Positions 29,048 to 38,936 of a stretch of 64,000 bases of DNA are shown piece by piece. Position numbers and translations under genes: made by a program. The notes below the pieces were generated by a model that was not told the DNA's origin, ran no database searches, and worked only from the letters and a program-made list of their open reading frames with translations. This DNA is from Tepidicella baoligensis. GTDB taxonomy: Bacteria > Pseudomonadota > Gammaproteobacteria > Burkholderiales > Burkholderiaceae_C. Numbering within the stretch: position 1 is the first letter of the stretch; every line of letters begins with the position of its first letter. The DNA is taken from positions 62,001 to 126,000 of the forward strand of contig NZ_JACCDB010000008.1 in assembly GCF_013432195.1 (NCBI RefSeq). The letters run 5' to 3'.

Positions 29048-29191
29048 ATGAGCCAAGCCCCTCAGCACGAGCAGAACCCCGCCGAAGTCGATCCGGCCGA
29101 GGCCATCGTGGACGTCATCCCCTGGGTGCTGCCCTTGGCCGGCGCTTTGCTGATCTTCCTGTTGGCCTTCATCGCCGTCAGCATGGCTTGA
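29048..29191 (+). CDS. Small 47-residue single-span membrane protein
   Basis: Short open frame starting MSQAPQHEQNPAEVDPAEA. An acidic, soluble N-terminal half (about 1-22) is followed by one hydrophobic segment VIPWVLPLAGALLIFLLAFI (about 24-45), so an N-in or N-out bitopic protein is likely. It lies between ilvA and pckG and is followed by a terminator hairpin. Codon use fits its neighbours and the hydrophobic pattern is not accidental. No function recognised; a small regulator or subunit of a membrane complex is possible. Confidence 0.65.
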   Translation: MSQAPQHEQNPAEVDPAEAIVDVIPWVLPLAGALLIFLLAFIAVSMA

Positions 29192-29218
29192 TCCTTCTTT
29201 CTTCGGTACCCCTCGTGA

Positions 29219-29246
29219 CAAAGCCGGCACATGCCGGCTTTGTTGT
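29219..29246 (+). terminator. Intrinsic-type terminator after the small membrane protein gene
   Basis: Nine-base stem AAAGCCGGC (29220-29228) paired with 29233-29241, four-base loop, then TTGTTG. It separates the small gene from the pckG leader. Confidence 0.65.
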
Positions 29247-29430
29247 TGAAGGGCGTGTGACTTCGCGGCATAGATCCATGCAAGTTTTGCATCGATTGAC
29301 GCTGCCGATTTCATGCGTGTTTCATAAAATTCATGTTTCTTGCCCGTGGTGCGGGTTAGACAGCAGTCCCTCGGTCAAGAAAGGGATATGGAAAGCCTGA
29401 TGCCATACCCTGAGATCGTCTGACTCCCGG

Positions 29431-29459
29431 AAGCGGCGTGGTCTTTCCACATCCGCTTT
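29431..29459 (+). promoter_or_regulatory. Hairpin in the pckG leader
   Basis: AAGCGG plus GTGG (29431-29441) pairs with CCAC plus CCGCTT (29447-29458) across small bulges, just before the ribosome-binding TTCTGGAG of pckG. The 240-base gap also holds a second imperfect stem near 29390-29410. Long leaders can regulate gluconeogenic genes, but no known riboswitch was recognised. Confidence 0.3.
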
Positions 29460-29481
29460 CTTACCTTCTGGAGTCGATCTC

Positions 29482-31335
29482 ATGAACGCACCGGTGATGC
29501 AGGGCCTCGAATTGAATGTGCCCGATTACGTCAAGAACGCCAGGCTGATTGCCTGGGTGGCCGACATGGCCGCGCTGTGCAAGCCCAACCGCATCGAATG
29601 GTGCGACGGCAGCGACGAGGAGTACAACCGCCTGTGTGAGCTCATGGTCCAGGCCGGCACCCTCAAAAGGCTCAACCCTGCCAAGCGGCCGAATTCCTAT
29701 CTGGCCTGGTCCGACCCCTCCGACGTGGCGCGCGTGGAAGACCGCACCTTCATCTGCTCGGAAAAACCCGAAGACGCCGGCCCCACCAACAACTGGATGG
29801 CCCCGGCCGAGATGCGTGCCACGTTGCACCCGCTGTTCGACGGCTGCATGAAGGGCCGCACCATGTACGTGATCCCGTTCAGCATGGGGCCGCTGGGTTC
29901 GCACATCGCCCACATCGGGGTGGAGCTGTCCGACAGCCCCTACGTGGTGGTGAACATGAAGCACATGACCCGCATGGGCCGTGCCGTGTACGACGTGCTG
30001 GGCGTGGACGGTGAGTTCGTGCCCTGCGTGCACACCGTGGGCGCTCCGCTGGCCGAAGGGCAGAAAGACGTGGCGTGGCCCTGCAACCCCACCACCAAAT
30101 ACATCGTCCACTACCCCGAAACCCGCGAAATCTGGTCCTATGGTTCCGGCTACGGCGGCAACGCACTGCTGGGCAAAAAGTGTCTGGCCCTGCGCATTGC
30201 TTCCACCATGGGCCGTGACCAGGGCTGGCTGGCCGAACACATGCTCATCCTGGGTGTGACCAGCCCCGAAGGCAAGAAATACCACGTGGCCGCTGCCTTC
30301 CCCAGCGCCTGTGGCAAGACCAACTTCGCCATGTTGATCCCGCCCGCCGCCCTCGGTGGTTGGAAGGTCACCACCATCGGCGACGACATCGCCTGGATCA
30401 AGCCCCACGCCGACGGCAAGCTCTACGCCATCAACCCCGAGGCCGGCTACTTCGGCGTGGCGCCCGGCACCAACACGCTGACCAACCCGAACTGCATGGC
30501 CAGCCTGAACCGCGACGTGATCTTCACCAACGTCGCGCTGACCGACGATGGTGACGTGTGGTGGGAAGGCATGGGCGAGGCTCCGGCCCATGCCATCGAC
30601 TGGCAGGGCAAGGATTGGACCCCTGAAGACGGCAAGGCTGGCCGCAAAGCCGCCCACCCCAATGCCCGCTTCACCGTGTCGGCCACCAACAATCCGGCCC
30701 TGGACGCGGCTTGGGACGATCCGGCCGGGGTGCCGATCGACGCCTTCATTTTCGGGGGGCGGCGCTCCAACACCGTGCCACTGGTCACCGAGGCCCGGAC
30801 CTGGATGGAAGGCGTTTACATGGCTGCCACCATGGGGTCCGAAACCACGGCCGCCGCCTTCGGTGCCCAGGGCGTGGTGCGCCGCGATCCGTTCGCCATG
30901 TTGCCCTTCTGCGGCTACAACATGAGCGACTACTTCCAGCATTGGCTCGACATGGAGCACAAGCTGGAGGAGTCCGGTCACACCCTGCCCAAGATCTTCT
31001 GTGTCAACTGGTTCCGCAAGGGCGCCGACGGCCAGTTCGTCTGGCCAGGCTATGGCGACAACATGCGCGTCCTCAAGTGGATGATCGACCGCATCGAGGG
31101 CAAGGTGCAGGGAGAAGACCACGCGTTCGGCATCAGCCCCACCTATGAAGAGATCACCTGGGAAGGACTGGATTTCAGCCGTGAACAGTTCGAGTCGGTG
31201 ACCGACATGAACCCCGAGCACTGGAAAGCCGAACTGGCCATGCACGCCGAGCTGTTCGAAAAACTGGCCTATCACCTGCCTCAGGAGCTGGTCGATACCA
31301 AGGCCCAGATGGAAGCCCGGTTGACTCGAGGCTGA
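29482..31335 (+). CDS. pckG: Phosphoenolpyruvate carboxykinase (GTP)
   Basis: Converts oxaloacetate to phosphoenolpyruvate using GTP, opening gluconeogenesis. The 617-residue length and motifs are those of the GTP form: the hyper-reactive-Cys P-loop [36 protein letters not shown] and [13 protein letters not shown]. The ATP form (about 530 residues) is excluded. TCTGGAG precedes the ATG. It stands alone, with a strong hairpin at its 3' end. Confidence 0.97.
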   Translation: MNAPVMQGLELNVPDYVKNARLIAWVADMAALCKPNRIEWCDGSDEEYNRLCELMVQAGTLKRLNPAKRPNSYLAWSDPSDVARVEDRTFICSEKPEDAGPTNNWMAPAEMRATLHPLFDGCMKGRTMYVIPFSMGPLGSHIAHIGVELSDSPYVVVNMKHMTRMGRAVYDVLGVDGEFVPCVHTVGAPLAEGQKDVAWPCNPTTKYIVHYPETREIWSYGSGYGGNALLGKKCLALRIASTMGRDQGWLAEHMLILGVTSPEGKKYHVAAAFPSACGKTNFAMLIPPAALGGWKVTTIGDDIAWIKPHADGKLYAINPEAGYFGVAPGTNTLTNPNCMASLNRDVIFTNVALTDDGDVWWEGMGEAPAHAIDWQGKDWTPEDGKAGRKAAHPNARFTVSATNNPALDAAWDDPAGVPIDAFIFGGRRSNTVPLVTEARTWMEGVYMAATMGSETTAAAFGAQGVVRRDPFAMLPFCGYNMSDYFQHWLDMEHKLEESGHTLPKIFCVNWFRKGADGQFVWPGYGDNMRVLKWMIDRIEGKVQGEDHAFGISPTYEEITWEGLDFSREQFESVTDMNPEHWKAELAMHAELFEKLAYHLPQELVDTKAQMEARLTRG

Positions 31336-31358
31336 AGCAGCAGTCGCTAGACGACACG

Positions 31359-31413
31359 AAGGGCAGCCCGTTGGGCTGCCCTTGGCGTTTGTACCGCCCC
31401 GCCATAAGGCGGG
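31359..31413 (+). terminator. Terminator hairpins after pckG
   Basis: Perfect 11-bp stem 31359-31369 with 31373-31383, loop of three bases, followed by GGCGTTTG. A second six-bp hairpin (31398-31403 with 31408-31413) serves the converging gene. T content is low, so termination efficiency is uncertain. Confidence 0.6.
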
Positions 31414-31424
31414 ATGCAAACGGA

Positions 31425-31967
31425 TCAGATGTAGAACGGCACCACCCGGCGCTGGCCACCCAGTTCGACGACGACGCCATCGTTCCAGTGCCATTCGTGG
31501 GCCGTGGCGGTGGCTGGCATGGCCACCTGTTCGGGCAGACCGATCGGGGCCAGGGCTTCGCTGTGGGCGGCCGTGTCGGCACGGTCGCGGGCCGCTTGCA
31601 GGTCGGCCATCACCCGCGGATCGTGGCGTGCCAGCAACAGGTAGCGGGCTTCGGCACGCGCTTGGGCTCGGGCACGGGCCCACCGGTCGAGTCCGGCCAC
31701 CACGCGCTGGGCGGTGCGGCGCGCAGTACCGGCCAGCAGCAGACTGCCGGCAAACACCACGGCCCACAAAGCCACCCACGTAGCCAGCAGGTGTTCGTCG
31801 GCCCACGAGGCCATGAGGCGATCGGCGGCCACGGCCAAGGCGGCTACGGCGGCGGCGAGCAGCAGTGCTGCCAGTGGCCGGTCGGTACGGCGAGTGGTGG
31901 CAGAGCGGCCGGCATTCGAAGCACCGCCGGCAGCGGTGTGATGGGAAGAAGATGCGAGTGCGGTCAT
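31425..31967 (-). CDS. Hypothetical two-span membrane protein
   Basis: 180-residue protein starting at the ATG at 31967, after AAGGAG; a TTG at 32036 lengthens the frame without support. Two hydrophobic segments (about residues 30-50 and 60-82) are followed by an alanine/arginine-rich cytoplasmic helix (about 85-150) and a C-terminal EWHWNDGVVVELGGQRRVVPFY. I do not recognise the family. It is divergent from a LysR regulator and converges with pckG. Confidence 0.6.
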   Translation of the reverse strand: MTALASSSHHTAAGGASNAGRSATTRRTDRPLAALLLAAAVAALAVAADRLMASWADEHLLATWVALWAVVFAGSLLLAGTARRTAQRVVAGLDRWARARAQARAEARYLLLARHDPRVMADLQAARDRADTAAHSEALAPIGLPEQVAMPATATAHEWHWNDGVVVELGGQRRVVPFYI

Positions 31968-32012
31968 GGCTGGCTCCTTTGCTGCAATGCAGCATCGATG
32001 AGATCGAATACT

Positions 32013-32024
32013 AGGGTAAACCCG
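32013..32024. promoter_or_regulatory. AGGGTAAACCCG dyad motif, copy 1
   Basis: Twelve-base motif with GGGT/ACCC dyad symmetry in the gap between the divergent membrane-protein and LysR genes, about 48 bases before the LysR ATG. An identical copy lies at 52035-52046 before the DJ-1 gene. It could be a promoter element or operator. Confidence 0.35.
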
Positions 32025-32071
32025 CATGTCATGCAAATTTATTTTTATGATGCCTTATATTCACGAGAAGA

Positions 32072-33028
32072 ATGAAAGATCTGAACTTTCGGACCCTCGA
32101 CCTGAATCTGCTGCGGGTGTTCGACGAGGTGATGGCCGAGCGCAACCTCACGCGCGCAGCCCACAACCTGTCGATGACCCAGCCGGCGGTGAGCAATGCC
32201 TTGCGACGCCTGCGTGAACTCACCGGGGACGACCTGGTGCGCCGCAGCGGCTATGGCGTGGAGCCGACACCGCTGGCCATGACGTTGTGGCCCACCGTGC
32301 GCGAGGCCTTGCAGCAGTTGCGCGCAGCCTTGGCGCCCGGTGCTTTTGATCCGAGCACGGCGACCAGCCACTTCGTGCTCGCCATGGCCGATGCCACCGC
32401 GTCCAAGATCATGCCGGGGCTGGTGCACCTGCTCGACCGTGAGGCGCCCCAGGTGACCCTGCGCGTGCTGCCCCTGACCACCCGCGATCCGCGCGAACTG
32501 CTCGAGAGCGCAGGGGTGGACCTGGCGATCGGTTACTTCCCTGGCGTGCTCGCGGAACTGGGGGCATCCCACCTGCAGGAACACGTGCCCCGTTACCAGG
32601 CCCGCCGTCTGTACGACACCGAATACGTGTTGGTGATGCGCCAAGGGCACCCCTTGGCCGAAGGCCCATTGACCCTGGATGATTACTGCGCCGCACGCCA
32701 CCTGCTGGTGAGTTTTTCCGGGCGTCCCTGGGGCTTCGTGGACGAGGCACTCGCGGCAAAGTCGCGCCGGCGTCGCGTGGTGCTGACGGTGAACCAGTTC
32801 TTCACCGCCGGGCAGGTCGTCGCGACCTCAGACCTGCTCACCGTGCTGCCCAGGCACTTCGTCGGCATGACCGGCCAGGAGCATGCGCTGGTGCATCGTC
32901 CGCTGCCACTGGACATGCCGCCGGTGCACGTGGACATGCTGTGGCACCGGCAAGCCCAGTCATCGGGGGCGCAGCGCTGGCTGCGCGATGCCGTCTGCCG
33001 CGCCGTGGCTTTGGAGGCCGAGGCATGA
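32072..33028 (+). CDS. LysR-family transcriptional regulator (NodD/DntR-like)
   Basis: 318-residue LysR regulator. The N-terminal DNA-binding domain reads LDLNLLRVFDEVMAERNLTRAA, the form seen in the NodD/NahR/DntR/LeuO branch, with a PBP2-type effector domain from about residue 95. Its target is not evident: the divergent neighbour is a membrane protein and the downstream overlapping gene is a metallophosphoesterase (ATGA overlap). Members of this branch often sense aromatic acids. Confidence 0.9.
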   Translation: MKDLNFRTLDLNLLRVFDEVMAERNLTRAAHNLSMTQPAVSNALRRLRELTGDDLVRRSGYGVEPTPLAMTLWPTVREALQQLRAALAPGAFDPSTATSHFVLAMADATASKIMPGLVHLLDREAPQVTLRVLPLTTRDPRELLESAGVDLAIGYFPGVLAELGASHLQEHVPRYQARRLYDTEYVLVMRQGHPLAEGPLTLDDYCAARHLLVSFSGRPWGFVDEALAAKSRRRRVVLTVNQFFTAGQVVATSDLLTVLPRHFVGMTGQEHALVHRPLPLDMPPVHVDMLWHRQAQSSGAQRWLRDAVCRAVALEAEA

Positions 33029-33870
33029 GGATCCAGCTGCTCAGCGATCTGCATCTGGAGGCCAACCCGGACTTCGTCGCGCAGCCCGCGCCAGGGGCCG
33101 ACGTGCTGGTGCTGGCCGGCGACATCGGCTCCTACCAGGTTCGGCGTGACGGAACCGTGATGGACGAGCCCGACTGGGGCTTGCGCCGCTTCTCGCCTTT
33201 GCCGCAGCACGCTGGCTGGCCGGTACCGGTGCTGTATTGCCCCGGCAACCACGAATACGATGGGCTGGATTTCGACGCTGCCCATCGCGGTCTGCGCGAG
33301 GCCTGCGAGCGGCTGGGCATCGTCTGGCTGGAGCGGGCCGTGCACGTGATCGACGGCGTGCGTTTCGTGGGTGCCACGCTCTGGAGCGACTACGACGCCC
33401 TGGCCCAGCTGGCCCATGCCGGCCGCGGGCTGCCGGCCGACCCCTGGGCGCGTACCCTCAAGCTGCGCGAGCGCGCCTTTCGCGCGGCCAACCATTACCT
33501 GACCAAAATGCAAACCCAGCGCTATGGCCGACTGTTCGATGCCCAGGCCATGCGTGACGAGGCGCTGGCCGCCCAGCAGTGGTTGCGCGCGGCCCTGGAG
33601 CAGCCGCACGACGGTCCGACGGTGGTGGTCACCCATTTTGCCCCAAGCCTGCGCAGCCAGGACCCCCGCTACGGCGTGAATCCCGGCACGGCCGGTTTCT
33701 GCAACGCTCTGGACGACTGGCTGACAATGGCCGATGTCTGGCTCCATGGGCACCTGCACTGCGCACAGGATTACCGGCTCCACGGCTGCCGGGTGGTGGC
33801 GAATCCGCTCGGCTATGCCGACAAGGAAGAGCAGCAGTCCTTCCAGCCCGCCTGCCTCGTCGAGGTGTGA
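33025..33870 (+). CDS. Metallophosphoesterase
   Basis: 281-residue calcineurin-like phosphoesterase. The start at 33025 overlaps the LysR stop by 4 bases and directly opens with the first metal motif, IQLLSDLHLEAN. Other motifs are LAGDIGSY, CPGNHEYDG, VTHFAPS and LHGHLHCAQDY, giving a full dinuclear metal site. It lacks a signal peptide. The substrate is unknown; this class includes nucleotidases, phosphodiesterases and protein phosphatases. Confidence 0.87.
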   Translation: MRIQLLSDLHLEANPDFVAQPAPGADVLVLAGDIGSYQVRRDGTVMDEPDWGLRRFSPLPQHAGWPVPVLYCPGNHEYDGLDFDAAHRGLREACERLGIVWLERAVHVIDGVRFVGATLWSDYDALAQLAHAGRGLPADPWARTLKLRERAFRAANHYLTKMQTQRYGRLFDAQAMRDEALAAQQWLRAALEQPHDGPTVVVTHFAPSLRSQDPRYGVNPGTAGFCNALDDWLTMADVWLHGHLHCAQDYRLHGCRVVANPLGYADKEEQQSFQPACLVEV

Positions 33871-33913
33871 GCGCCGCGCGCAGGGCCGCGCCGCGCATCG
33901 GCGCGCGTGCCAT

Positions 33914-34834
33914 TCACAGCGACAGGGGGTCGAGCGTCGCTTGGGCGGCTTGACGCAAGGCCAGGCTCAGGCCGTCGAGCAGGTCCGACGTCAGGTTCCA
34001 GCAATGCCAATACAGCGGCACCCGGTAATCGTGGCTGGGGGCCAGGTTGACCAGTTGCCCACGGTCCAGTAGCGGATCGACCAGCAGCCGGGGGACCACG
34101 GCAATGCCCCAGTCGGCGAGTGCGGCCCGGACCTGCCCTTCCGAGGAGGGAACGTACACCTGCTTGAGCGAAGCCCGCGCCAGCTCGAAGGCCTGACAGA
34201 CGAAGTCACGCTGCAAATCGTCCTTGCGGTTGAAAGCCAGAAAAGGCACGCGGTGGAAGTTGTAGGGCGTGAGCTGGCCTTGCAGCGCCGCAGCCGCGAA
34301 ACCCGGGGACGCCACGGCCACGTAGGGCATGGCCCCGAGCGGCTCCAGGCGGCAGCCGCGCAGGGCCTGACCCAGAGAGGTCACACAACCCATGACCTGA
34401 CCTTTGCGCAGCCATTCGTGGGTGAAATCCTGATCGTCGTGAATGATCTCGATGGCCACGCCATCGCGGATCAGCGGGGTGATCGCCGGCAGGACCCAGG
34501 TGGCGATGCTGTCGGCGTTGACGGCGATGGCGATCCGATCCTCGTCGCGCTGGCCGCGGGTGGCGTTGGGGGCGAGCTCGCGCAGGTCGCGCTCCAGATC
34601 GGCGCGCAACAGCCGCATCATCTTGGCGTGCTTGAGCAACAGTTGCCCCGCGGCCGTGGCTTTGAGCGGGCGGCTGCGCACCACCAGCACCGCGCCGACC
34701 TGGGCTTCCAGCGCCCGCAGCCGCTGCGACACCGCCGACTGTGTGATCGACAGCCGCTGGGCGGCGCGCTCGAAACCGCCTTCCTCCACGATGGCCGCCA
34801 GGCATTCGAGCGCATCCGGATCGAAGGTGCTCAT
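33914..34834 (-). CDS. LysR-family transcriptional regulator, ArgP/LysG type (second copy)
   Basis: 306-residue ArgP paralogue: winged helix ECLAAIVEEGGFERAAQRLSITQSAVSQRLRALE and the ArgP-type effector start IAIAVNADSIATWVLPAI. It shares this diagnostic wording with the gene at 13557-14483. It is divergent from dadA and an alanine/glycine symporter, so its ligand may be a small amino acid instead of arginine or lysine. The intergenic AT-rich region contains the same TATTGAA and AGTTTAATT words as the argO region. Confidence 0.9.
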   Translation of the reverse strand: MSTFDPDALECLAAIVEEGGFERAAQRLSITQSAVSQRLRALEAQVGAVLVVRSRPLKATAAGQLLLKHAKMMRLLRADLERDLRELAPNATRGQRDEDRIAIAVNADSIATWVLPAITPLIRDGVAIEIIHDDQDFTHEWLRKGQVMGCVTSLGQALRGCRLEPLGAMPYVAVASPGFAAAALQGQLTPYNFHRVPFLAFNRKDDLQRDFVCQAFELARASLKQVYVPSSEGQVRAALADWGIAVVPRLLVDPLLDRGQLVNLAPSHDYRVPLYWHCWNLTSDLLDGLSLALRQAAQATLDPLSL

Positions 34835-34950
34835 GCGCGTCTCCTGATCAGTTTTACTTATTGAAATGGCTTTAGTTTAATTCGACTTCACAGGTCTTGA
34901 CGGATTGCGCATACTGCGGTTTTCTCGGGGATCGAGCAGAGGGATATGGT
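34835..34950. promoter_or_regulatory. ArgP-paralogue/dadA divergent control region
   Basis: AT-rich 116-base gap holding TATTGAA (34859-34865) and AGTTTAATT (34874-34882). The words are 15 bases apart from start to start, against 9 in the argO region. It is the probable regulator site and dadA promoter. GAGGGAT precedes the dadA ATG. Confidence 0.45.
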
Positions 34951-36294
34951 ATGCGCGTCATCGTTCTGGGGGCCGGCATCATCGGCACGAGCACCGCTTG
35001 GCACCTGATGCGGCGCGGGCACGAGGTCACGCTCGTGGACCGCCAGCCTCAGGCCGCCCGGGAGACCAGCTACGCCAATGCGGGCCAGATTTCGGTGAGC
35101 TTTTGCGAGCCGTGGGCGAACCGGGAGGCGCCCTGGAAGGCGCTGAAATGGATGTTTGACCGCGAGGCGCCGTTGCTCTGGCGGCCGCAGTTCGACGCTG
35201 CCCAGTGGGCCTGGCTGCTGCGCTTCCTGAGCCAGTGCAACGACCGGGCATTCGAGCGCAACCTGGCCCAGATCGTCGCCCTGGGGCGCTACAGCCACGA
35301 AACCCTCAAGGCCATGGTGGCCGAAACCGGCATCGAATACCACCGCTCGCAGCGCGGCATTGCCCACTACTACGTGGACCAGCAGGCTTACGAGGGTGCC
35401 GGCAAGGCTGCCGAATTGATGGCGCGGCACGGGGTGCAGCGCCGCGTGGTGGACCGCGACGAGCTGCTGCGCATCGAGCCGGCGCTGCAGTCCTTCGCCC
35501 ACCGCATCGTCGGCGGCACCTACACCCAGACCGACGAACACGGCGATGCCCGTGTGTTCACCGAGAAGCTGGCGGCGTTGTGCCACAACCAGGGGGTGCA
35601 GACGCTGTACAGCCACCGCATCGAACAGCTCGCGGTCGAAGGTGGCGCGATTCGGCGAGTGGTCATCAAGCATGCGCAGACTGGCATCACCAAGGTGCTC
35701 GAGGCCGACGCCGTCGTCGTGGCCTGCGGCTCTTACACGACCCCGCTGCTGGGTACCGTGGGCATTCGTGTGCCGATCTACCCCGGCAAAGGGTACAGCG
35801 CCACGTTGCCGCTGCGCGACCCGGCTCGCACGCCGCAGGTCAGCCTGATCGACGATGGCCGTAAAATAGCCATCTCTCGTCTCGGTGACCGGTTGCGGGT
35901 GGCGGGCACGATCGAACTCGCAGGGTTCGATCTCGCGCTCGACACCCCGTTGGCCCAGGCGCGCTGCCAGATGCTGGTGCGCCGCATCGAGGAGGTGTTC
36001 CCAGGCGCCGTGGACGCACGCCTGCCCGAGCAGGGTGGCGACCCCCAATTCTGGTGTGGGCTGCGCCCCGCCACGCCGACGAACATCCCCCTCATCGGTC
36101 GCACCCGCATTGCAGGGCTGTGGATCAACGCCGGACACGGAACGCTGGGCTGGACGCACGGAGCCGGATCGGGCCGTGCCCTGGCCGAGCTCATCAGCGG
36201 CGAACGCCCCGCCATCGCGATGCGTTTTGCCGGTGAGTCCGAGGCGGAGTACCAGCGGTTCGTCGGCTCGCCAGCGCCACGCGCCATGGCGTGA
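34951..36294 (+). CDS. dadA: D-amino acid dehydrogenase
   Basis: Membrane-associated FAD dehydrogenase that oxidises D-amino acids such as D-alanine to 2-oxo acids. The ATG at 34951 opens with the FAD motif [21 protein letters not shown]; the frame upstream lacks support. Further signs are [33 protein letters not shown] and the C-terminal [20 protein letters not shown]. Length is 447 residues, slightly above the E. coli protein. With the symporter downstream it forms a D-amino-acid import and oxidation unit. The alanine racemase often found with it is absent from this window. Confidence 0.94.
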   Translation: MRVIVLGAGIIGTSTAWHLMRRGHEVTLVDRQPQAARETSYANAGQISVSFCEPWANREAPWKALKWMFDREAPLLWRPQFDAAQWAWLLRFLSQCNDRAFERNLAQIVALGRYSHETLKAMVAETGIEYHRSQRGIAHYYVDQQAYEGAGKAAELMARHGVQRRVVDRDELLRIEPALQSFAHRIVGGTYTQTDEHGDARVFTEKLAALCHNQGVQTLYSHRIEQLAVEGGAIRRVVIKHAQTGITKVLEADAVVVACGSYTTPLLGTVGIRVPIYPGKGYSATLPLRDPARTPQVSLIDDGRKIAISRLGDRLRVAGTIELAGFDLALDTPLAQARCQMLVRRIEEVFPGAVDARLPEQGGDPQFWCGLRPATPTNIPLIGRTRIAGLWINAGHGTLGWTHGAGSGRALAELISGERPAIAMRFAGESEAEYQRFVGSPAPRAMA

Positions 36295-36352
36295 AGACGC
36301 GCCTGTCGTCCGCCACAAGCGGATCACAACAACATCGTTCGAGGAGACCCCT

Positions 36353-37832
36353 TTGAATCCGTCCATGACCCTGGACGAGCGCATCAGCTCGGCCGTACAA
36401 CCCGTGTCCGACTTCGTCGCGGGCCTGATTTTCTATTCCGTGCCGGTGGCCGGCACCGCGTTTCCCCTGATCGTCGGCTGGCTGATCGTGGCCGCGATCG
36501 TGTTCACCTTCTACTTTCGCTTCATCCAGTTCCGCGGCTTCAGGCACGCCATCGACATCGTGCGCGGCCGCTACGCCGACCCCAAACACCCCGGCGAGGT
36601 GAGTCCGTTCCAGGCGTTGACGGCGGCCGTTTCGGGCCCCGTGGGGCTGGGCAACATCGCGGGCGTGGCGGTGGCGGTGGCTATCGGAGGCGCCGGCGCC
36701 ACCTTCTGGATGATCCTGGCCGGCCTGCTCGGCATGGCCTCCAAGTTCACCGAAGTGACGCTGGGCGTCAAGTACCGCGACATCCGCAAGGCCGACGGCG
36801 TGGTGGCCGGCGGGCCCATGCGCTACCTCTCCAAGGGGCTGGCCGAGCAGGGCCGGGCGCGGCTGGGCAAGTTTCTCGCCGTGTTCTTCGCGATCTGCTG
36901 CATCGGCGGCTCCATCGGCGGGGGCAACATGTTCCAGGCCAACCAGAGTTTCCAGCAGGTGGTCAACGTCACCGGGGGCGCCAGCAGTCCGCTGGCTGGC
37001 CAAGGCTGGCTGTTCGGGCTGATCCTGGCTGTGCTGGTGGGGCTGGTCATCATTGGTGGCATCAAGTCGATCGCGGCCGTCACGGCCAAACTGGTGCCCG
37101 CCATGGCGCTGCTCTACCTCGGTGCCGGCCTGGTGGTGCTGGTGGTCCACGCTGACCACATCCTGTGGGCCTTCGGCCAAATCATCGCTGGGGCGTTCAG
37201 CGCCGAGGGCGTGGCCGGTGGCGTGGTCGGGGCCCTGATCCAGGGCTTCCGCCGAGCCACCTTCTCGAACGAGGCCGGTATCGGCTCGGCCGCCATTGCC
37301 CACTCGGCGGTTCGCACCGACCAGCCCGTCTCGCAGGGTTTTGCGGCGCTGCTGGAGCCGTTCATCGACACGGTCGTGATCTGCACCATGACGGCGTTGG
37401 TCATCATCATCACCGGCCACGTGACCGCTTCCGGCGTGACCGAGCTGGCCGGTGAGGCCCGTGGCGTGGCGCTGACCTCCGCCGCCTTCGCCAGTACCAT
37501 CTCCTGGTTCCCCTATGTGCTGGCCGTGTGCGTGGTGCTGTTTGCCTTTTCCACCATGATCACCTGGTCCTACTACGGCTTGCAGGCGTGGACGTATCTG
37601 TTCGGCGACAGCAAGGCTGGCGGACCTGTCTTACAAGCTCATGTTCCTGGCTTTCGTGGTGATCGGCTCGACCATGGCCCTGGGCCCCGTCATCGACTTC
37701 TCCGACGCGATGATCTTCGCCATGGCGATCGCCAACATCATCGGCCTGTACTTCCTCATGCCCGTGGTCAAGCGGGAGCTGGAGCAGTACTGGGACGGCA
37801 TCCGCAGCGGCCGCATCGTTCGCTTCCGCTGA
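36353..37832 (+). pseudogene. Alanine/glycine:cation symporter (AGCS), frameshifted near the C-terminus
   Basis: Sodium- or proton-coupled alanine/glycine importer. The start is TTG at 36353, six bases after GAGGAG; ATG at 36365 is too far. AGCS motifs [25 protein letters not shown] and [21 protein letters not shown] are intact, with about ten membrane spans. At about 37612-37624 one extra base (likely G in the GG at 37619-37620) shifts the frame. Without it the frame continues as [17 protein letters not shown] to RIVRFR, stop at 37830-37832. In the shifted frame translation runs to 38002, replacing the last span and overlapping the next gene. Genuine lesion or sequencing error. Confidence 0.85.
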
Positions 37833-37953
37833 CCGAAACGGTCGGGCAACCATTGGGGCTGGTCCTGAAATCGGCGAGAATAACCGTTTCATGCGGGGTC
37901 GGCCGGCCAGGCCGGCGAGCCATCCACCACCATGCGAACATCAGGGGGTTTCT

Positions 37954-38322
37954 TTGGCCAAACGACTGCTCATTGTTGACGACAGCCGCGTCTCGCGCAT
38001 GATCATCAAGGGCAAGGTGGCGTCGCTGCAGCCCGACTGGGAGGTGCTGGAAGCCGCGTCGGGCGACGACGCTGTCGCTCGGGCGCTGGACATCCGCCCC
38101 GATTTCGTCACCATGGACGTGAACATGCCCGGCATGAACGGGTTCGAGGCCGCCGAACGCCTGCTTGCCCTGTGGCCGCAAGCGCGCATCGTGGTGCTGA
38201 CGGCCAACATCCAGGAAAACAGCCGCGACAAGGCGCAGACCATGGGCGTGAAATTCATCCCCAAGCCCGTGACCGAGGCCGCCATCCAGCAGGCGGTGGA
38301 CCACTTCCTGGCCGCCGCATGA
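37954..38322 (+). CDS. CheY-like single-domain response regulator
   Basis: 122-residue receiver with no output domain. The start is TTG at 37954 after AGGGGG. Phosphorylation residues are complete: the acidic pair in [12 protein letters not shown], phospho-acceptor Asp in [13 protein letters not shown], Thr in VVLTANIQ and Lys in FIPKPV. The stop overlaps the CheC-like gene (ATGA). As a diffusible phospho-receiver it probably talks to the CheC-type phosphatase and, through it or directly, to the diguanylate cyclase that follows. Confidence 0.9.
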   Translation: MAKRLLIVDDSRVSRMIIKGKVASLQPDWEVLEAASGDDAVARALDIRPDFVTMDVNMPGMNGFEAAERLLALWPQARIVVLTANIQENSRDKAQTMGVKFIPKPVTEAAIQQAVDHFLAAA

Positions 38323-38936
38323 AGCTCGCGCCACTCGAACTGGACGCCCTCACGGAGCTGTTCAACATGGGGGTCGGCCATGCCGCCGACGCCCTGAGCC
38401 AACTGGCCGGCGAGCCCGTGCTGCTGAGTATCCCGGAGGTGCAGTTGCTGCCCAAGGCGGAGGTGATCCGACAGCTCACGCGGGGCGATGACAAGCGCGT
38501 GAGCGCCGTGCGTCAGGGCTTCCATGGGGATCTGGTCACCGACGCCATCCTCATGTTTCCGGCCGAGCAAAGCCTGCAGCTGGTGCAGATCATGGTGGGC
38601 GGTCAGGTGCCGCTGGAGGACCTGGGCGAGATGGAGCAGGAGGCCTTGGCCGAAATCGGCAACATCCTGCTCAATTCGGTGGTGGCCAGCCTGGCCGACA
38701 GCCTGGAGCTCACGCTCGACGGCTCCCTACCCGAAGTCGAACTCGGCGTGGTCTCCGACGTGCTCCTCGCCGAGCAGGACGTGGACGAGCCTCTGCTGAG
38801 CCTGCAGGTGCGCTTCGAGATCGCGACCCGCAGCATTCGCGGCTACCTGGCTTTCCTGCTCGACATGCGCTCCACCGGTCTGCTCGAAGAGCGGGTGGCG
38901 GCGTTCATCCGGCAGCTCGAGGGGGGTGATGCGTGA
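38319..38936 (+). CDS. CheC-like chemotaxis phosphatase-family protein
   Basis: 205-residue protein of the CheC/CheX/FliY phosphatase family, which dephosphorylates CheY-type receivers. Both pseudo-symmetric active-site helices have the E-x-x-N pattern: ELFNMGVGHAADAL near residue 12 and EIGNILLNSVVASL near residue 110, so both sites look functional. It overlaps the receiver gene upstream and the diguanylate cyclase gene downstream by 4 bases each. No flagellar or chemotaxis cluster lies nearby, so this is a stand-alone signalling unit. Confidence 0.85.
   Translation: MKLAPLELDALTELFNMGVGHAADALSQLAGEPVLLSIPEVQLLPKAEVIRQLTRGDDKRVSAVRQGFHGDLVTDAILMFPAEQSLQLVQIMVGGQVPLEDLGEMEQEALAEIGNILLNSVVASLADSLELTLDGSLPEVELGVVSDVLLAEQDVDEPLLSLQVRFEIATRSIRGYLAFLLDMRSTGLLEERVAAFIRQLEGGDA

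Noticed and set aside
29461-31995. 844-codon minus-strand open frame opposite pckG
   Set aside because: Shadow of pckG; no recognisable domain and the coding strand is certain.
37619-37640. Programmed frameshift in the symporter gene
   Set aside because: No slippery heptamer, Shine-Dalgarno-like stimulator or stem was seen; a simple one-base insertion or sequencing error is more likely.
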